DNA from: Acidobacteriota bacterium
GTDB taxonomy: Bacteria; Acidobacteriota; Blastocatellia; Pyrinomonadales; Pyrinomonadaceae
DNA: 64,000 nucleotides
Direction: 5' to 3'
NCBI GenBank assembly: GCA_020199835.1
Contig: JAIVJV010000009.1
Location: forward strand, 124,001-188,000
The notes beneath the pieces are model-generated. The model ran no database searches and was not told the DNA's origin. It was given only the letters and a program-made list of their open reading frames with translations. Positions 8,387-17,636 of the stretch are shown piece after piece; position 1 is the first letter of the stretch; every line of letters starts with the position of its first letter. The translations under genes were made by a program, and so were the position numbers.

Positions 8387-9649
8387 ATGCGGCTGGCAAC
8401 TCTACTGATCCTTGTGGTCCTAACGTTTGGTTGCACTCAACCAAGCTCGCAGAGGCAACTGACACTCGCCGTGGTCTCAGGCGTCGAGGGCGAGGCACTC
8501 AAACAAGCGGCGATCGATTACGAAACGCAGACTGGAGTGCACATCAACATCGCGCAGTTTCCTTACCAAAATCTTTTTGAGAAAGAATTGATAGATCTCA
8601 ACGCGCGAACCGGCGCTTACGATCTCATCATGCTCGACGATCCGTGGTTCCCCCTTTTTGCGGGCAGCCAGTTTCTGACTGACCTGACTCCATTACTGCA
8701 AAAGCGTGGACAAAGTGGACCAGACGCGGATTTTGTCGCGACGTCTGTGGCCGTCTGCCGTCAGCCTTATGAAACCGGCGCGCTTCATGCGTTGCCGTAC
8801 GTCGGCAATTCGCAGTTATTCTTCTATCGGCAGGATCTGTTTGCGAAGCACAATTTGAAAGAGCCGGCAACCTGGAACGACGTGCTCTCGGCTGCGAAAA
8901 CGATTCAGGAAACGGAGACCGCCGAGGGTGGCGGCAAGATGTATGGCTACGTGATGCGCGCTGCTCAGGGAAACGCCGCGGTCGCTGATTTCATGCCGAT
9001 CTTCTGGGCGTTTGGCGCCGAGATGTTTGATCAGAACGGCAAACCGGTCGTGAACTCTCCCGAAGGTATCGAAGCGCTGCAATTCATGCTCGAACTCGGC
9101 AAATATTCACCACCGGGTTACGCGAGTTTCAACGCGGACGAAGTGAGCGCGCACTTGTTGCAAGGCACGGCGGCGATGTCGATTAACTGGCCCGCGTGGA
9201 TCAGCGCGTTCAGCGATCCGTCGAAGTCGAAAGTGCTCGGCAAGATTCAATTCGCGACGCTGCCCGGCGCGCGTAAAGCCGGACAGGCCGAGATCGGCAA
9301 CTGGCTGATCGCGATTCCGCGTCACTCACAAAACGTCGAAGCCGCGATGGATTTTTTGCTGTGGGCCACGAGCGCCGAACAGATGAAACGATCCGCATTG
9401 CGCGGTAATCCTCCGACGCGGCGATCGCTGTTTGGCGATCCGGAACTCGTAGCGAAGTTTCCCGCTTACCCGGTGCAGTTGCGCTCACTCGAAAGCTCGC
9501 GGCCACGACCGCGCACGCCGAAATGGAACGAGATCGAAAACGCGTTCGGCATCTTTCTCTCGAAAGCAAACAGTGGTGAGTTGTCGCCCGCCGATGCGAT
9601 GAACCAGGCGAATGCCGAGATCGAGAAGATTCTCCAGCGCGCTCAATAG
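8387..9649 (+). CDS. Sugar ABC transporter substrate-binding lipoprotein (CUT1 type)
   Basis: A 420-residue extracytoplasmic solute-binding protein of the maltose/multiple-sugar family. The N-terminus is a lipoprotein signal with cysteine C16 in LTFGC. The mature protein shows family features such as YDLIMLDDPW, PYVGNSQLFFYRQDLF and the C-terminal WNEIENAFG segment. The ATG at 8387 is chosen because it starts the signal peptide; a longer in-frame reading would overlap the opposite-strand dehydrogenase. It is the first gene of a four-gene importer operon and overlaps the next gene by 38 bp. The bound sugar cannot be named. Confidence 0.9.
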   Translation: MRLATLLILVVLTFGCTQPSSQRQLTLAVVSGVEGEALKQAAIDYETQTGVHINIAQFPYQNLFEKELIDLNARTGAYDLIMLDDPWFPLFAGSQFLTDLTPLLQKRGQSGPDADFVATSVAVCRQPYETGALHALPYVGNSQLFFYRQDLFAKHNLKEPATWNDVLSAAKTIQETETAEGGGKMYGYVMRAAQGNAAVADFMPIFWAFGAEMFDQNGKPVVNSPEGIEALQFMLELGKYSPPGYASFNADEVSAHLLQGTAAMSINWPAWISAFSDPSKSKVLGKIQFATLPGARKAGQAEIGNWLIAIPRHSQNVEAAMDFLLWATSAEQMKRSALRGNPPTRRSLFGDPELVAKFPAYPVQLRSLESSRPRPRTPKWNEIENAFGIFLSKANSGELSPADAMNQANAEIEKILQRAQ

Positions 9650-10502
9650 GCGCGAACTGCTGCTGCCTTACCTCCTCGTCGCTCCGGCGCTGGTGGTGCT
9701 GCTCGCGCTTTCCATTTATCCGCTGCTTTACTCAATCACAATCAGCCTGCAACAAGAGACGCCCGCCGGTGTTGTTTGGACCCTCGGCCATTTCAAGCGA
9801 CTCGCGTCCGACAATTTTTTCCGCACCGCGATGGTCCACACGTTTGTCTTTGCCGCCGCGGCACTGACGTGCGAGTTTCTCCTCGGTTTGGGTCTGGCGC
9901 TGTTGCTGAACCAGCAAATACGCGGGCGTGGGCTCTTTCGCGCCAGTCTGCTCGTGCCGATGATGCTGCCGACCGTGGTCGTCGGCGTCGTTTGGCGTTT
10001 GATGTTGAATCCAAACTTCGGCGCGATCAATGGCACTCTCAAACAAGTCGGCATCAACACGGAGAGTTTGACGTGGACCGCCTCGCCGCGACTCGCGTTT
10101 CTCGCGGTGATTGCGGTGGACGTTTGGCAATGGACGCCGTTTGTTTTTCTCGTGCTGCTCGCGGGATTACAAGCGATTCCACAGGAGCCGTACGAAGCGG
10201 CGCTGATCGATGGTTCGTCTCGCTGGCAAACGTTCCGCCATGTGACGCTGCCGCTGCTCAAGCCGGCGATTCTGATCGTGCTGTTGTTGCGCACGATGGA
10301 TCTGCTGCGCGTGTTTGATCAGATATTTATTTTGACGGAAGGCGGGCCGGGGTTCGCGACCGAAATGATCAGTCTTTATATCTATCGCGCGGCGTTCCGG
10401 TTCTTTGATTTTGGTTATGCGGCGGCGATGTCGTTTGTGTTGTTGGCCGTGACGAATGTGGTGAGTGTTGTGTATATCCGGTTGTTGCAAGCGAAGGCAT
10501 GA
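9612..10502 (+). CDS. Sugar ABC transporter permease (MalF/UgpA type)
   Basis: A 296-residue inner-membrane permease with six predicted transmembrane helices, starting with LLLPYLLVAPALVVLLALS. The EAA loop that contacts the ATPase is visible as EAALIDGSSRWQTFRHVTLPLLKP. Length and sequence match the first permease of CUT1 importers. The ATG at 9612 lies inside the 3' end of the binding-protein gene. No strong ribosome binding site is visible, so translational coupling is likely. The last codons overlap the start of the second permease (ATGA). Confidence 0.9.
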   Translation: MPRSRRFSSALNRRELLLPYLLVAPALVVLLALSIYPLLYSITISLQQETPAGVVWTLGHFKRLASDNFFRTAMVHTFVFAAAALTCEFLLGLGLALLLNQQIRGRGLFRASLLVPMMLPTVVVGVVWRLMLNPNFGAINGTLKQVGINTESLTWTASPRLAFLAVIAVDVWQWTPFVFLVLLAGLQAIPQEPYEAALIDGSSRWQTFRHVTLPLLKPAILIVLLLRTMDLLRVFDQIFILTEGGPGFATEMISLYIYRAAFRFFDFGYAAAMSFVLLAVTNVVSVVYIRLLQAKA

Positions 10503-11326
10503 AGAGAACACGGATTTTCAGAACGGGATGGTTGGTGCTGGCGCTAGTGGCGGCGCTCGCGCCGGTCTACTGGATGCTCACGATCTCGCTGAAAACTGAG
10601 GTCGATCAATTTGCGATCCCGCCGAAGTGGTTCTCGTTTACGCCAACGCTCCAGCACTACACCGACGCGTTTGTGACGCGCTCGTTTGGTCAATACCTGC
10701 TCACGAGCGCGATTGTTGCCGTCGTTTCGACTTTCTTCGCGCTCCTTATCGGCACGCTCGCGGCTTACGCGTTGACTCGGTTTCGATTGCCCTGGAATCT
10801 CGATCACAAGCTCTCGTTGTGGATTCTTTCGACGCGCATGTTTCCCGCGATCGTGACTGCAGTACCGTTGTTTTTGATGATGCGCGACTTGCGACTGCTC
10901 AACACTAAGCTCGCGCTGATCATCGTCTACACGGCTTTCAACTTGCCGTTTGTCGTTTGGATGATGCGCGGGTTCTTTGCGGAAGTGCCGCGCGATCTTG
11001 AGGAGGCGGCGCTGGTCGATGGTGATTCGCGGCTCGGCGCGCTCGTTCGCGTGGTGTTGCCGCTCGTGAGTCCGGGGCTGGCCGCAACGGCGGTGTTCTG
11101 TTTGATCGTCTCGTGGAACGAATTTCTGTTTGCGCTTGTGTTAACGCAGACGGATGCGGCGATGACGTTGCCGGTCGGGATTGCGGGACGGGTGACGCAG
11201 TATGAGATCAAGTGGGGCGTGATGAGCGCGGCCGGAGTGGTGGCAATGATGCCGATTTTAGTTTTTGCGCTCGCAATGCAGCGGTATTTAGTAAGGGGTT
11301 TATCGCTGGGTGCGGTAAAAGGTTGA
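10499..11326 (+). CDS. Sugar ABC transporter permease (MalG/UgpE type)
   Basis: A 275-residue permease with six predicted membrane helices. Its EAA loop reads EEAALVDGDSRLGALVRVVLPLVSPG. It has the C-terminal extension ending LSLGAVKG typical of MalG-like subunits. It pairs with the MalF-like subunit just upstream to form the channel. It starts in an ATGA overlap with the previous gene and ends in a TGATG overlap with the ATPase gene, so the three cytoplasmic-membrane components are translationally coupled. Confidence 0.9.
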   Translation: MKRTRIFRTGWLVLALVAALAPVYWMLTISLKTEVDQFAIPPKWFSFTPTLQHYTDAFVTRSFGQYLLTSAIVAVVSTFFALLIGTLAAYALTRFRLPWNLDHKLSLWILSTRMFPAIVTAVPLFLMMRDLRLLNTKLALIIVYTAFNLPFVVWMMRGFFAEVPRDLEEAALVDGDSRLGALVRVVLPLVSPGLAATAVFCLIVSWNEFLFALVLTQTDAAMTLPVGIAGRVTQYEIKWGVMSAAGVVAMMPILVFALAMQRYLVRGLSLGAVKG

Positions 11327-12390
11327 TGTCGATCAAGTTCAAAAACGTAACCAAGTCGTTTGGCGACTCAAAAGTCGTTGACGATTTTTCTCTCAAGATC
11401 GAAGACGGCGAGTTTGTCGTGCTGCTTGGTCCATCCGGTTGCGGCAAGACAACGACACTGCGGATGCTCGCGGGACTCGAATCCGTCACTAGCGGCGACA
11501 TCTATGTGGGCGACGAACGCATCAACGACGTTCCGACGCAGCGACGCGATCTCGCGATGGTGTTTCAGAGTTACGCCCTGTATCCACACATGAGCATCGC
11601 CGAAAATATCGCGTACCCGTTGCGTGTGCGAAAAGTCGATCGCAATGAACGCGAACAACGCGTCGCGCGCGTCGCAAAGATGCTCGAGATTGAACCGTTG
11701 TTACAGCGAAAGCCGCGGCAACTCTCAGGCGGCGAACGCCAGCGCGTCGCACTCGCGCGGGCGATCGTTCGCGAGCCGCGCGCGTATCTCATGGACGAAC
11801 CTCTTTCGAACCTCGACGCGCGTTTGCGTGTGCAGATGCGTGGCGAACTCAAACGCCTGCAACATCAACTCGGCACCACCACAATCTACGTCACGCACGA
11901 TCAAGCTGAAGCGATGACGCTTGCCTCGCGCGTCGCGGTGATGAAGAAGGGGCGGTTGCAGCAGTTTGACACTCCGCTCAACATCTACAACCATCCGGCG
12001 AATCGTTTTGTAGCGGAGTTTGTCGGCAGTCCGAGCATGAACCTCATCGACGGAAAAATCGAGCACGGCGTGTTTCTGAGCGACTCGATCAAAATCCCAA
12101 TAGACCGCTCCGATGCGGCAGTGACAATAGGCCTTCGCCCCGAACACGTTCATGTCTCAACTGCGCCGCTCGACGGCGCGATTCCGGCCAGCGTTTACGT
12201 GACAGAGCTAATGGGAAACGAGACTTTCGTGTTTCTATTGGTCGGTCCGCACAAAATAATTGCGCGTGCTCCTGCGGATTTTCGTGCTGAGGTGAACTGC
12301 AAGGTGTGGTTGCGCCTCGAAACCGACAAAGCGCACTTCTTTCCAAAAGAGCATTCCACAGATTACACAGATCAAAAACAATCTGTGTAA
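11326..12390 (+). CDS. Sugar ABC transporter ATP-binding subunit (MalK/UgpC/MsmK type)
   Basis: A 354-residue ATPase. Walker A is GPSGCGKTT at about 38, the Q-loop is MVFQSYALYPHM, the signature is LSGGERQRVALARA, Walker B is AYLMDEPLSNLDA, and the switch histidine is in TIYVTHDQAEA. The C-terminal TOBE-type domain (about 240-340) is shorter than in E. coli MalK. It energises the importer encoded by the three genes before it. Its last twelve or so residues (HSTDYTDQKQSV) are encoded by the left arm and loop of a strong palindrome, so this tail was probably acquired from a repeat rather than inherited with the domain. Confidence 0.9.
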   Translation: MSIKFKNVTKSFGDSKVVDDFSLKIEDGEFVVLLGPSGCGKTTTLRMLAGLESVTSGDIYVGDERINDVPTQRRDLAMVFQSYALYPHMSIAENIAYPLRVRKVDRNEREQRVARVAKMLEIEPLLQRKPRQLSGGERQRVALARAIVREPRAYLMDEPLSNLDARLRVQMRGELKRLQHQLGTTTIYVTHDQAEAMTLASRVAVMKKGRLQQFDTPLNIYNHPANRFVAEFVGSPSMNLIDGKIEHGVFLSDSIKIPIDRSDAAVTIGLRPEHVHVSTAPLDGAIPASVYVTELMGNETFVFLLVGPHKIIARAPADFRAEVNCKVWLRLETDKAHFFPKEHSTDYTDQKQSV

Positions 12391-12397
12391 TCTGTGG
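12356..12397. terminator. 17-bp perfect palindrome at the end of the ABC operon (terminator / dispersed repeat)
   Basis: Arms at 12356-12372 and 12381-12397 are perfectly complementary, with an 8-nt loop CAAAAACA. The stop codon of the ABC ATPase lies inside the right arm, and the convergent peroxiredoxin gene ends 9 bp beyond. The position between converging genes suggests a bidirectional terminator, although no U-run follows. The arm sequence resembles a short dispersed word (ACAGATTACACAGAT), and degenerate relatives occur at about 8363 and 58897. Confidence 0.65.
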
Positions 12398-12405
12398 CTG
12401 AATTC

Positions 12406-13083
12406 TTACGAGGCGGTCTTTGCCGCGGTATCGGTCGTTGACGTTTGCTGCTTGTTCGGCTGTGGCGTGATGCGGAGATACGGTTTCGGGGCGCGCCAAC
12501 CACCCGGGAATTTCTCCTTGGCGGCTTCGTCAGACAATGACGGTACGATGATCACATCGTCGCCGTCTTTCCAGTTCACCGGGGTCGCGACACTGTACTT
12601 CGCCGTCAACTGCAACGAATCGATCACGCGCAGGATCTCATCGAAATTGCGTCCGGTGCTCGCCGGATAAGTAATCATCAACTTGACCTTCTTGTCTGGT
12701 CCAATGACGAAGACCGAGCGCACGGTGAAGACGTCGCTGACCTCCGGATGAATCATGTCGTAGAGTTCGGCGATCTTGTGATCCGGATCGGCGATGACGG
12801 GAAAATTGAGTTCTGAACCCTGGGTCTCTTTGATGTCCTCGGCCCATCGTTTGTGCGAATCGGTCGGGTCAACGCTGAGACCGATCACTTTAACGCCCCG
12901 CTTTTCGAAGTCCGGTTTGGAACGGGCCACGTAGCCCAGCTCGGTCGTACAAACGGGCGTGAAATCCTTGGGATGGGAGAACAGGACCGCCCAGTTATCA
13001 CCAATCCACTCGTGAAATCTTATCGGTCCTTCAGTTGTCTCTGCTGTGAAATCGGGTGCGATGTCTCCAAGTCGTAGAGCCAT
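12406..13083 (-). CDS. 1-Cys peroxiredoxin (Prx6 subfamily)
   Basis: A 225-residue thiol peroxidase. The peroxidatic cysteine is C45 in SHPKDFTPVCTTELG, and the long C-terminal domain (FPGGWRAPKPYLR) is typical of Prx6-type enzymes. No second cysteine is present after C45, consistent with a 1-Cys mechanism. It reduces hydrogen peroxide and organic peroxides in the cytoplasm. The ATG at 13083 has a good purine-rich ribosome binding site (AGGAGAGAG). The last 15 or so residues (Thr/Ala/Gln-rich) are an extension of unclear role. It stands as a single gene convergent with the sugar importer. Confidence 0.92.
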   Translation of the reverse strand: MALRLGDIAPDFTAETTEGPIRFHEWIGDNWAVLFSHPKDFTPVCTTELGYVARSKPDFEKRGVKVIGLSVDPTDSHKRWAEDIKETQGSELNFPVIADPDHKIAELYDMIHPEVSDVFTVRSVFVIGPDKKVKLMITYPASTGRNFDEILRVIDSLQLTAKYSVATPVNWKDGDDVIIVPSLSDEAAKEKFPGGWRAPKPYLRITPQPNKQQTSTTDTAAKTAS

Positions 13084-13245
13084 TTTCTCTCTCCTTCTAA
13101 TGTCGAAAAAGCTATTCCCAGCCAACAGACCGGGACGGGTAAGGGCGCAGATTTAGTTTTGTCAGGATGCCAACCACGCTTTTACAACTAATGAACCGGC
13201 AAGTCAAACCAAGTCCTCGATCATCCGTGGTATCCTGATTAACAA

Positions 13246-14067
13246 ATGAAAATTGCACTTAATGGCGCGACCACGATGCGCGCCGACCTCGAAACGGACA
13301 TACACGTCGCACAAGCAACCGGGTTCGATTATCTCGAGATCTGGGCCGCAAAACTCAGCAGCTTCCTGCAACACCGGACCAGCAGCGAGCTGAACAAACT
13401 GCTCGCGAACTCGGGCGTTCCCCCGCTGAGCATCAACTCGATCGAGCACGTCACTTTTGACGACCCACGTACCTTCGGAGCGATCAAAGCGCAGTGCGCC
13501 GAGCTGAGCCGCATTGCCGCGGCGATCAAATGCCCGTTCATCGTGGTCGTGCCCGGCCGTGTGCCTGATGGCGGCGTCACGCGCGCGGAAGTGATACGCG
13601 AGTCGGTTCGCGTGTTGCGGGAACTCTGCGATATTGCGGCGCGTCACGACGTGGCGCTGGCTTTCGAGTTTCTCGGCCAACCCGATTGCAGCGTGCCCAC
13701 CCTCGACCTCGCTCACGACATCGTGCAAGCGTCGGATCGCGCGAACCTCGGCCTCGTGATCGACAGTTTTCACTTTTACGCCGGCGGCTCGACTATCGAA
13801 ATGATCGAAGCCGTCGATCCAAAACTGATCTACGTGTTTCACATCAACGACGCGGAAAACCTGCCGCGCGAACGGCTCGAGGATCGACATCGGCTGCTGC
13901 CCGGGCTTGGGATTCTGCCGTTGCGCGAGATGGTCAGTGCGTTTCGCAAGATAGGTTACGACAAAGTGGCGAGTATTGAAATCTTCCGGCCGGAGTACTG
14001 GGAACGCGATCCTTTTGAACTCGCGCGTGATGCGTGGCTGGCGACCGAACGCGTGGTAGGAAAGTGA
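13246..14067 (+). CDS. Sugar phosphate isomerase/epimerase family protein (TIM barrel, xylose-isomerase-like)
   Basis: A 273-residue TIM-barrel protein of the AP-endonuclease-2/xylose-isomerase-like family (IolE/IolI-type). Candidate metal ligands are a glutamate in LAFEFLG, a Asp/His pair in LVIDSFHFY, a His/Asp pair in YVFHINDAE and a glutamate in ASIEIF. Members isomerise or epimerise sugars and inositol derivatives. The downstream Gfo/Idh/MocA gene starts in a 1-bp TGATG overlap, which supports a shared catabolic pathway for a polyol or uncommon sugar, possibly the one taken up by the ABC importer 1 kb upstream. Confidence 0.85.
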   Translation: MKIALNGATTMRADLETDIHVAQATGFDYLEIWAAKLSSFLQHRTSSELNKLLANSGVPPLSINSIEHVTFDDPRTFGAIKAQCAELSRIAAAIKCPFIVVVPGRVPDGGVTRAEVIRESVRVLRELCDIAARHDVALAFEFLGQPDCSVPTLDLAHDIVQASDRANLGLVIDSFHFYAGGSTIEMIEAVDPKLIYVFHINDAENLPRERLEDRHRLLPGLGILPLREMVSAFRKIGYDKVASIEIFRPEYWERDPFELARDAWLATERVVGK

Positions 14068-15062
14068 TGGCTAAAGTTAAAGTCGGCATCATCGGCACGG
14101 GCTACATCGGCGGCGTTCATGCGGGATTACTTGCGCGCGACGAGCGCGTACAACTCGCAGCCGTTTACGATGTGAATCGTGAGTGTGCGGAAAAGTTTGC
14201 GCGCGCACACGACGCACAAATCAGCGATGGTCCAGCGGAAGTGATCGAGCGCTGCGACGCCGTTTACATCACCACGCCAAACACGCAACACGTCGCTGCC
14301 TCACTCGCAGTGATCGAGGCCGGCAAACATGTCTTCTGTGAGAAACCATTGGCGACAAACATCTCCGACGCGGAAACCGTTTACGCCAAAGCCTCGAAGA
14401 GCAAATCCGTGTTCCAGGTCGGACACAATCGCCGCTTTGCGCCAGTCTACGCGACGTTGAAGCAACTTCTTTCAGATAAGTACACGCCGCATTCCGCGCA
14501 CGTGAAGATGAACCGCGGCGAACTGCTCAATCCGGTCTGGACCGGCGACGCGTCAGTCACGGGCGGCTTTCTTTTCGAAACGCCGATTCACATGTTCGAC
14601 ATGATGCGGTTCCTGTTTGGCGAAGTTGAAAGCTTGCACGCGATCGGTTCCACACATGAATACAGCGAGACTGACGATTTCTCGGTGCTCCTGAAATTCA
14701 AGAGCGGCTTTCACGCGACGCTCGCCACCGCCGCGGACGCGAGCTGGCTATTTCCGTTCGAGCGCGTCGAAGTTTTTTCCCATCACGCCACGCTCGTGAC
14801 CCGCGAAATGGAAACCCTGGTGTGCAGCACCAATCTTCAGGGACATTTCGCGGAACAGTCCATGCAGCAACTGCCGCGCGAAGAGAAATGGGGTTACGTG
14901 CAGGAAGATCGGGCGTTTATCGACGCCATCGTCAACGGCACTCCCCCGCCCGTGACCGCGCTCGACGGTTTAATGTCAGTTGAATTGGTCAACGCTGTCT
15001 ATGAGTCAGTTAGGACCAATTCAACCATTACCCCGCGGCCCGTATCTTTGTTGGCACGTTAG
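14067..15062 (+). CDS. Gfo/Idh/MocA-family NAD(P)-dependent oxidoreductase
   Basis: A 331-residue oxidoreductase. The N-terminal Rossmann motif GIIGTGYIGGVHAG binds the dinucleotide, and the family hallmark EKP appears in HVFCEKPLATN. The C-terminal alpha/beta domain has the catalytic-region His in ETPIHMFDMMRFLFG. Enzymes of this family oxidise or reduce sugars and inositols, such as inositol 2-dehydrogenase. It overlaps the sugar isomerase stop codon by 1 bp, so the two are almost certainly co-translated. The specific substrate is not determinable. Confidence 0.9.
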   Translation: MAKVKVGIIGTGYIGGVHAGLLARDERVQLAAVYDVNRECAEKFARAHDAQISDGPAEVIERCDAVYITTPNTQHVAASLAVIEAGKHVFCEKPLATNISDAETVYAKASKSKSVFQVGHNRRFAPVYATLKQLLSDKYTPHSAHVKMNRGELLNPVWTGDASVTGGFLFETPIHMFDMMRFLFGEVESLHAIGSTHEYSETDDFSVLLKFKSGFHATLATAADASWLFPFERVEVFSHHATLVTREMETLVCSTNLQGHFAEQSMQQLPREEKWGYVQEDRAFIDAIVNGTPPPVTALDGLMSVELVNAVYESVRTNSTITPRPVSLLAR

Positions 15063-15131
15063 GTGCTAATATCCCTTCACCCCCCACGAACACCCCCTTG
15101 ACCTGTTCCCGCTTATCGATGGGGGCGCTTT

Positions 15132-17618
15132 GTGTCGCAGAATGCCTTCTCACGAAGAGAAGCACCAGACCAGCCGTCGGCTCGGCCCGTTGAGCTGCAC
15201 TCCAATCTCTATCGCGAGATCTTCGACCACTCGCGCGAAGCCATCGCCATTATCGATCCTGACGGTTACTACCTACAGCAAAACGGCGCGCACTTTACGT
15301 TGCTCGGTTTTCCGGACGACGATCTCGAAGGTAAAACACTCGCCAACGAGTTCGACAAGGAAACTTTCGCCGAAGTAAAACGTCAACTCGCCGCCTCGGG
15401 CGAGTTCTCCGGCGAGATCGTCTCTAGCACTAAGGGCGGCGAACAACGCAACATCGACCTCTCCATCTTCACGATGCGCAGCGGACTCGGCGAACCGCTC
15501 TGTTACGTGTGCATCAAGCGCGACATCACGCGCCGCAAACAGGACGAGCTCGCGCTGCGCCGCAGCCAGGCAGAGTTAACCGACTTTTTCGAGAACGCCT
15601 CGTTCGGGCTGCTGTGGTTCAGCCCCGAGGGCACGATCCTGCGCGCGAACCAGGCGGAACTTGAGCTCACCGGCTACACGCGTGAGGAGTTCATCGGACG
15701 CAACATCGTCGATATTCATTGCGACCGCGAAGTCATCGACGACATTCTCGAACGACTGCGTCACGGTCAAGTAGTGCGCGACTACGAAGCGCGGCTGCGT
15801 TGTAAGGATGGTTCGCTCAAAATCGTGCGCATCGATTCGAGTGCGTACTTCGAAGACGGAAAGTTTGTTCACTCGCGTTGCTTCACTCGCGACATCACCG
15901 ATCGCCGGCGCACCGAGCACCGCCTCGCGTTGCAGTATGCGATCACGAGAATCGTGTCGCGCTCGATGGATTTCGTTGAAGGCACGCACGAGATTCTCGA
16001 GACAGTTTGCGAAGGTTTGGGATGGCAGGTCGGAGTGCTGTGGGCAGTAGATCACCAGGAGGAAGTGTTGCGCTGTGTGGACGTGTGGCACAGTCCGATT
16101 CTCGACGCGGGCGATTTTCAGTCTGCGTGTTTGACCATGATGTTTGTTGAAGGCACCGGCTTGCCGGGCCGGATCTGGGAGACCGGCAAACCCGTCTGGC
16201 TTCCCAATCTGAAGGAAGATCAGAACTTTGCGCGCGGTCCCGTCGCCGAGCATGCAGGATTGCGCTCCGGTTTTGGTTTTCCGATCCTGCTGGGTGAGGA
16301 AGTCATCGGCGTGATCGAGTTTTTCACCCAGGAGATTCGGAAACCGGATGTCGAACTACTCGAGACGATCGGCAGTGTGGGCCGCCAAATCGGACAGTTT
16401 CAGGAACGCAAACGCGCCGAAGAAAAACTGGCCCACCTGCTGGTGCGTGAACGAAGCGCGCGCGCCGACGCGGAAAAAGCGAACCGGCTGAAGGATGAGT
16501 TTCTCGCGACGCTGTCACACGAGTTGCGCACGCCTTTGAACGCCGTCATCGGCTGGTCGCGCATGTTGAAGTCGGGCAAATTGGACCAGGACAGTGCGAA
16601 CCACGCGATCGACGTCATCGAACGAAACGCGTGGGCGCAAAAGCAGATCATCGAAGACATTCTCGACGTCTCGCGCGTAATCACCGGGAAATTACAACTG
16701 CACCTCGGGCCGGTGGATCTCGTTACGGTTGTGAATGCCGCGCTCGACGCAGTTCGGCCGGCATTCGACGCCAAGGAGATCAAAGTCGAGACCGATTTTC
16801 AGGAGGGACTGAAGGTCATCGCTGGCGACGCCGATCGCTTGCAGCAAGTCGTTTGGAACCTGTTGTCAAACGCTTCGAAGTTTACGCCGCCCAACGGCGC
16901 GGTTGGCATAAGCGTGACGCATGACGGCAAGTACGCGAAGATTCAGATCAGCGACACTGGTCCAGGCATTGCGCCGGACTTTCTGCCGCACGTCTTCGAA
17001 CGATTTCGTCAAGCGGATGGCTCCACCACGCGCACACACGGTGGACTCGGACTTGGTCTCGCGATCGTGCGGCATCTCGTCGAACTGCACGGCGGCGTGA
17101 TCGCGGTTGAGAACGGCACCGTGCGCTCGGGAGCGGTGTTTACAGTCAAACTTCCCATGCCGAGTGGCGAGCTGAATTTCACGGCGCCCGTTGTCGTGCC
17201 TGCGTTCGCTGAACATCACGTGACCGACAACGATCTTGCAAATCTGCGGATTCTCGTAGTTGAAGACGAAATCGACGCGCTGGATCTGCTGGGCATCGAC
17301 CTGCGTGAGCATGGCGCGATCGTCACCGGCGTGCCTTCCGCGTCCGAAGCGCTTCGATGGCTGGGCCTCCAAAAGTTTGATCTCATCATCAGCGACATCG
17401 GCATGGCCGACACCGACGGCTACAACCTGATCAAACAGGTGCGCGAGCAGGAAGGTGACGAAGGAGAGCACATCCCCGCGATCGCGTTGACCGCGTATGC
17501 GCGCGCGCAGGATCGCATCCGCGCCCTCGCCGCCGGATATAACGCTCACGTCGCCAAACCTGTCCAGATCCGCGAACTCGTTTCTGTAATAAAATGTCTG
17601 ACTGGTAAAATCGGTTAG
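15132..17618 (+). CDS. Hybrid sensor histidine kinase (PAS-PAS-GAF-HisKA-HATPase-REC)
   Basis: An 828-residue cytoplasmic hybrid kinase with no transmembrane segment. In order: PAS (about 25-135), PAS (about 145-260, with TGYTREEFIGRNI), GAF (about 280-435), HisKA with phospho-accepting H463 in LSHELRTPLNAVIGW, HATPase (NLLSNASKFTPP, DTGPGI, GLGLGLAI) and a C-terminal receiver domain with phospho-acceptor D755 (LIISDIGM) and conserved Lys in AKPV. The signal is unknown; GAF and PAS suggest a small ligand or redox cue. The start is GTG at 15132, with GGGGGCG upstream. No separate response regulator lies next to it, so the phosphate may pass to a distant partner. Confidence 0.92.
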   Translation: MSQNAFSRREAPDQPSARPVELHSNLYREIFDHSREAIAIIDPDGYYLQQNGAHFTLLGFPDDDLEGKTLANEFDKETFAEVKRQLAASGEFSGEIVSSTKGGEQRNIDLSIFTMRSGLGEPLCYVCIKRDITRRKQDELALRRSQAELTDFFENASFGLLWFSPEGTILRANQAELELTGYTREEFIGRNIVDIHCDREVIDDILERLRHGQVVRDYEARLRCKDGSLKIVRIDSSAYFEDGKFVHSRCFTRDITDRRRTEHRLALQYAITRIVSRSMDFVEGTHEILETVCEGLGWQVGVLWAVDHQEEVLRCVDVWHSPILDAGDFQSACLTMMFVEGTGLPGRIWETGKPVWLPNLKEDQNFARGPVAEHAGLRSGFGFPILLGEEVIGVIEFFTQEIRKPDVELLETIGSVGRQIGQFQERKRAEEKLAHLLVRERSARADAEKANRLKDEFLATLSHELRTPLNAVIGWSRMLKSGKLDQDSANHAIDVIERNAWAQKQIIEDILDVSRVITGKLQLHLGPVDLVTVVNAALDAVRPAFDAKEIKVETDFQEGLKVIAGDADRLQQVVWNLLSNASKFTPPNGAVGISVTHDGKYAKIQISDTGPGIAPDFLPHVFERFRQADGSTTRTHGGLGLGLAIVRHLVELHGGVIAVENGTVRSGAVFTVKLPMPSGELNFTAPVVVPAFAEHHVTDNDLANLRILVVEDEIDALDLLGIDLREHGAIVTGVPSASEALRWLGLQKFDLIISDIGMADTDGYNLIKQVREQEGDEGEHIPAIALTAYARAQDRIRALAAGYNAHVAKPVQIRELVSVIKCLTGKIG

Positions 17619-17636
17619 CCGAAAACAGTCAGACCA

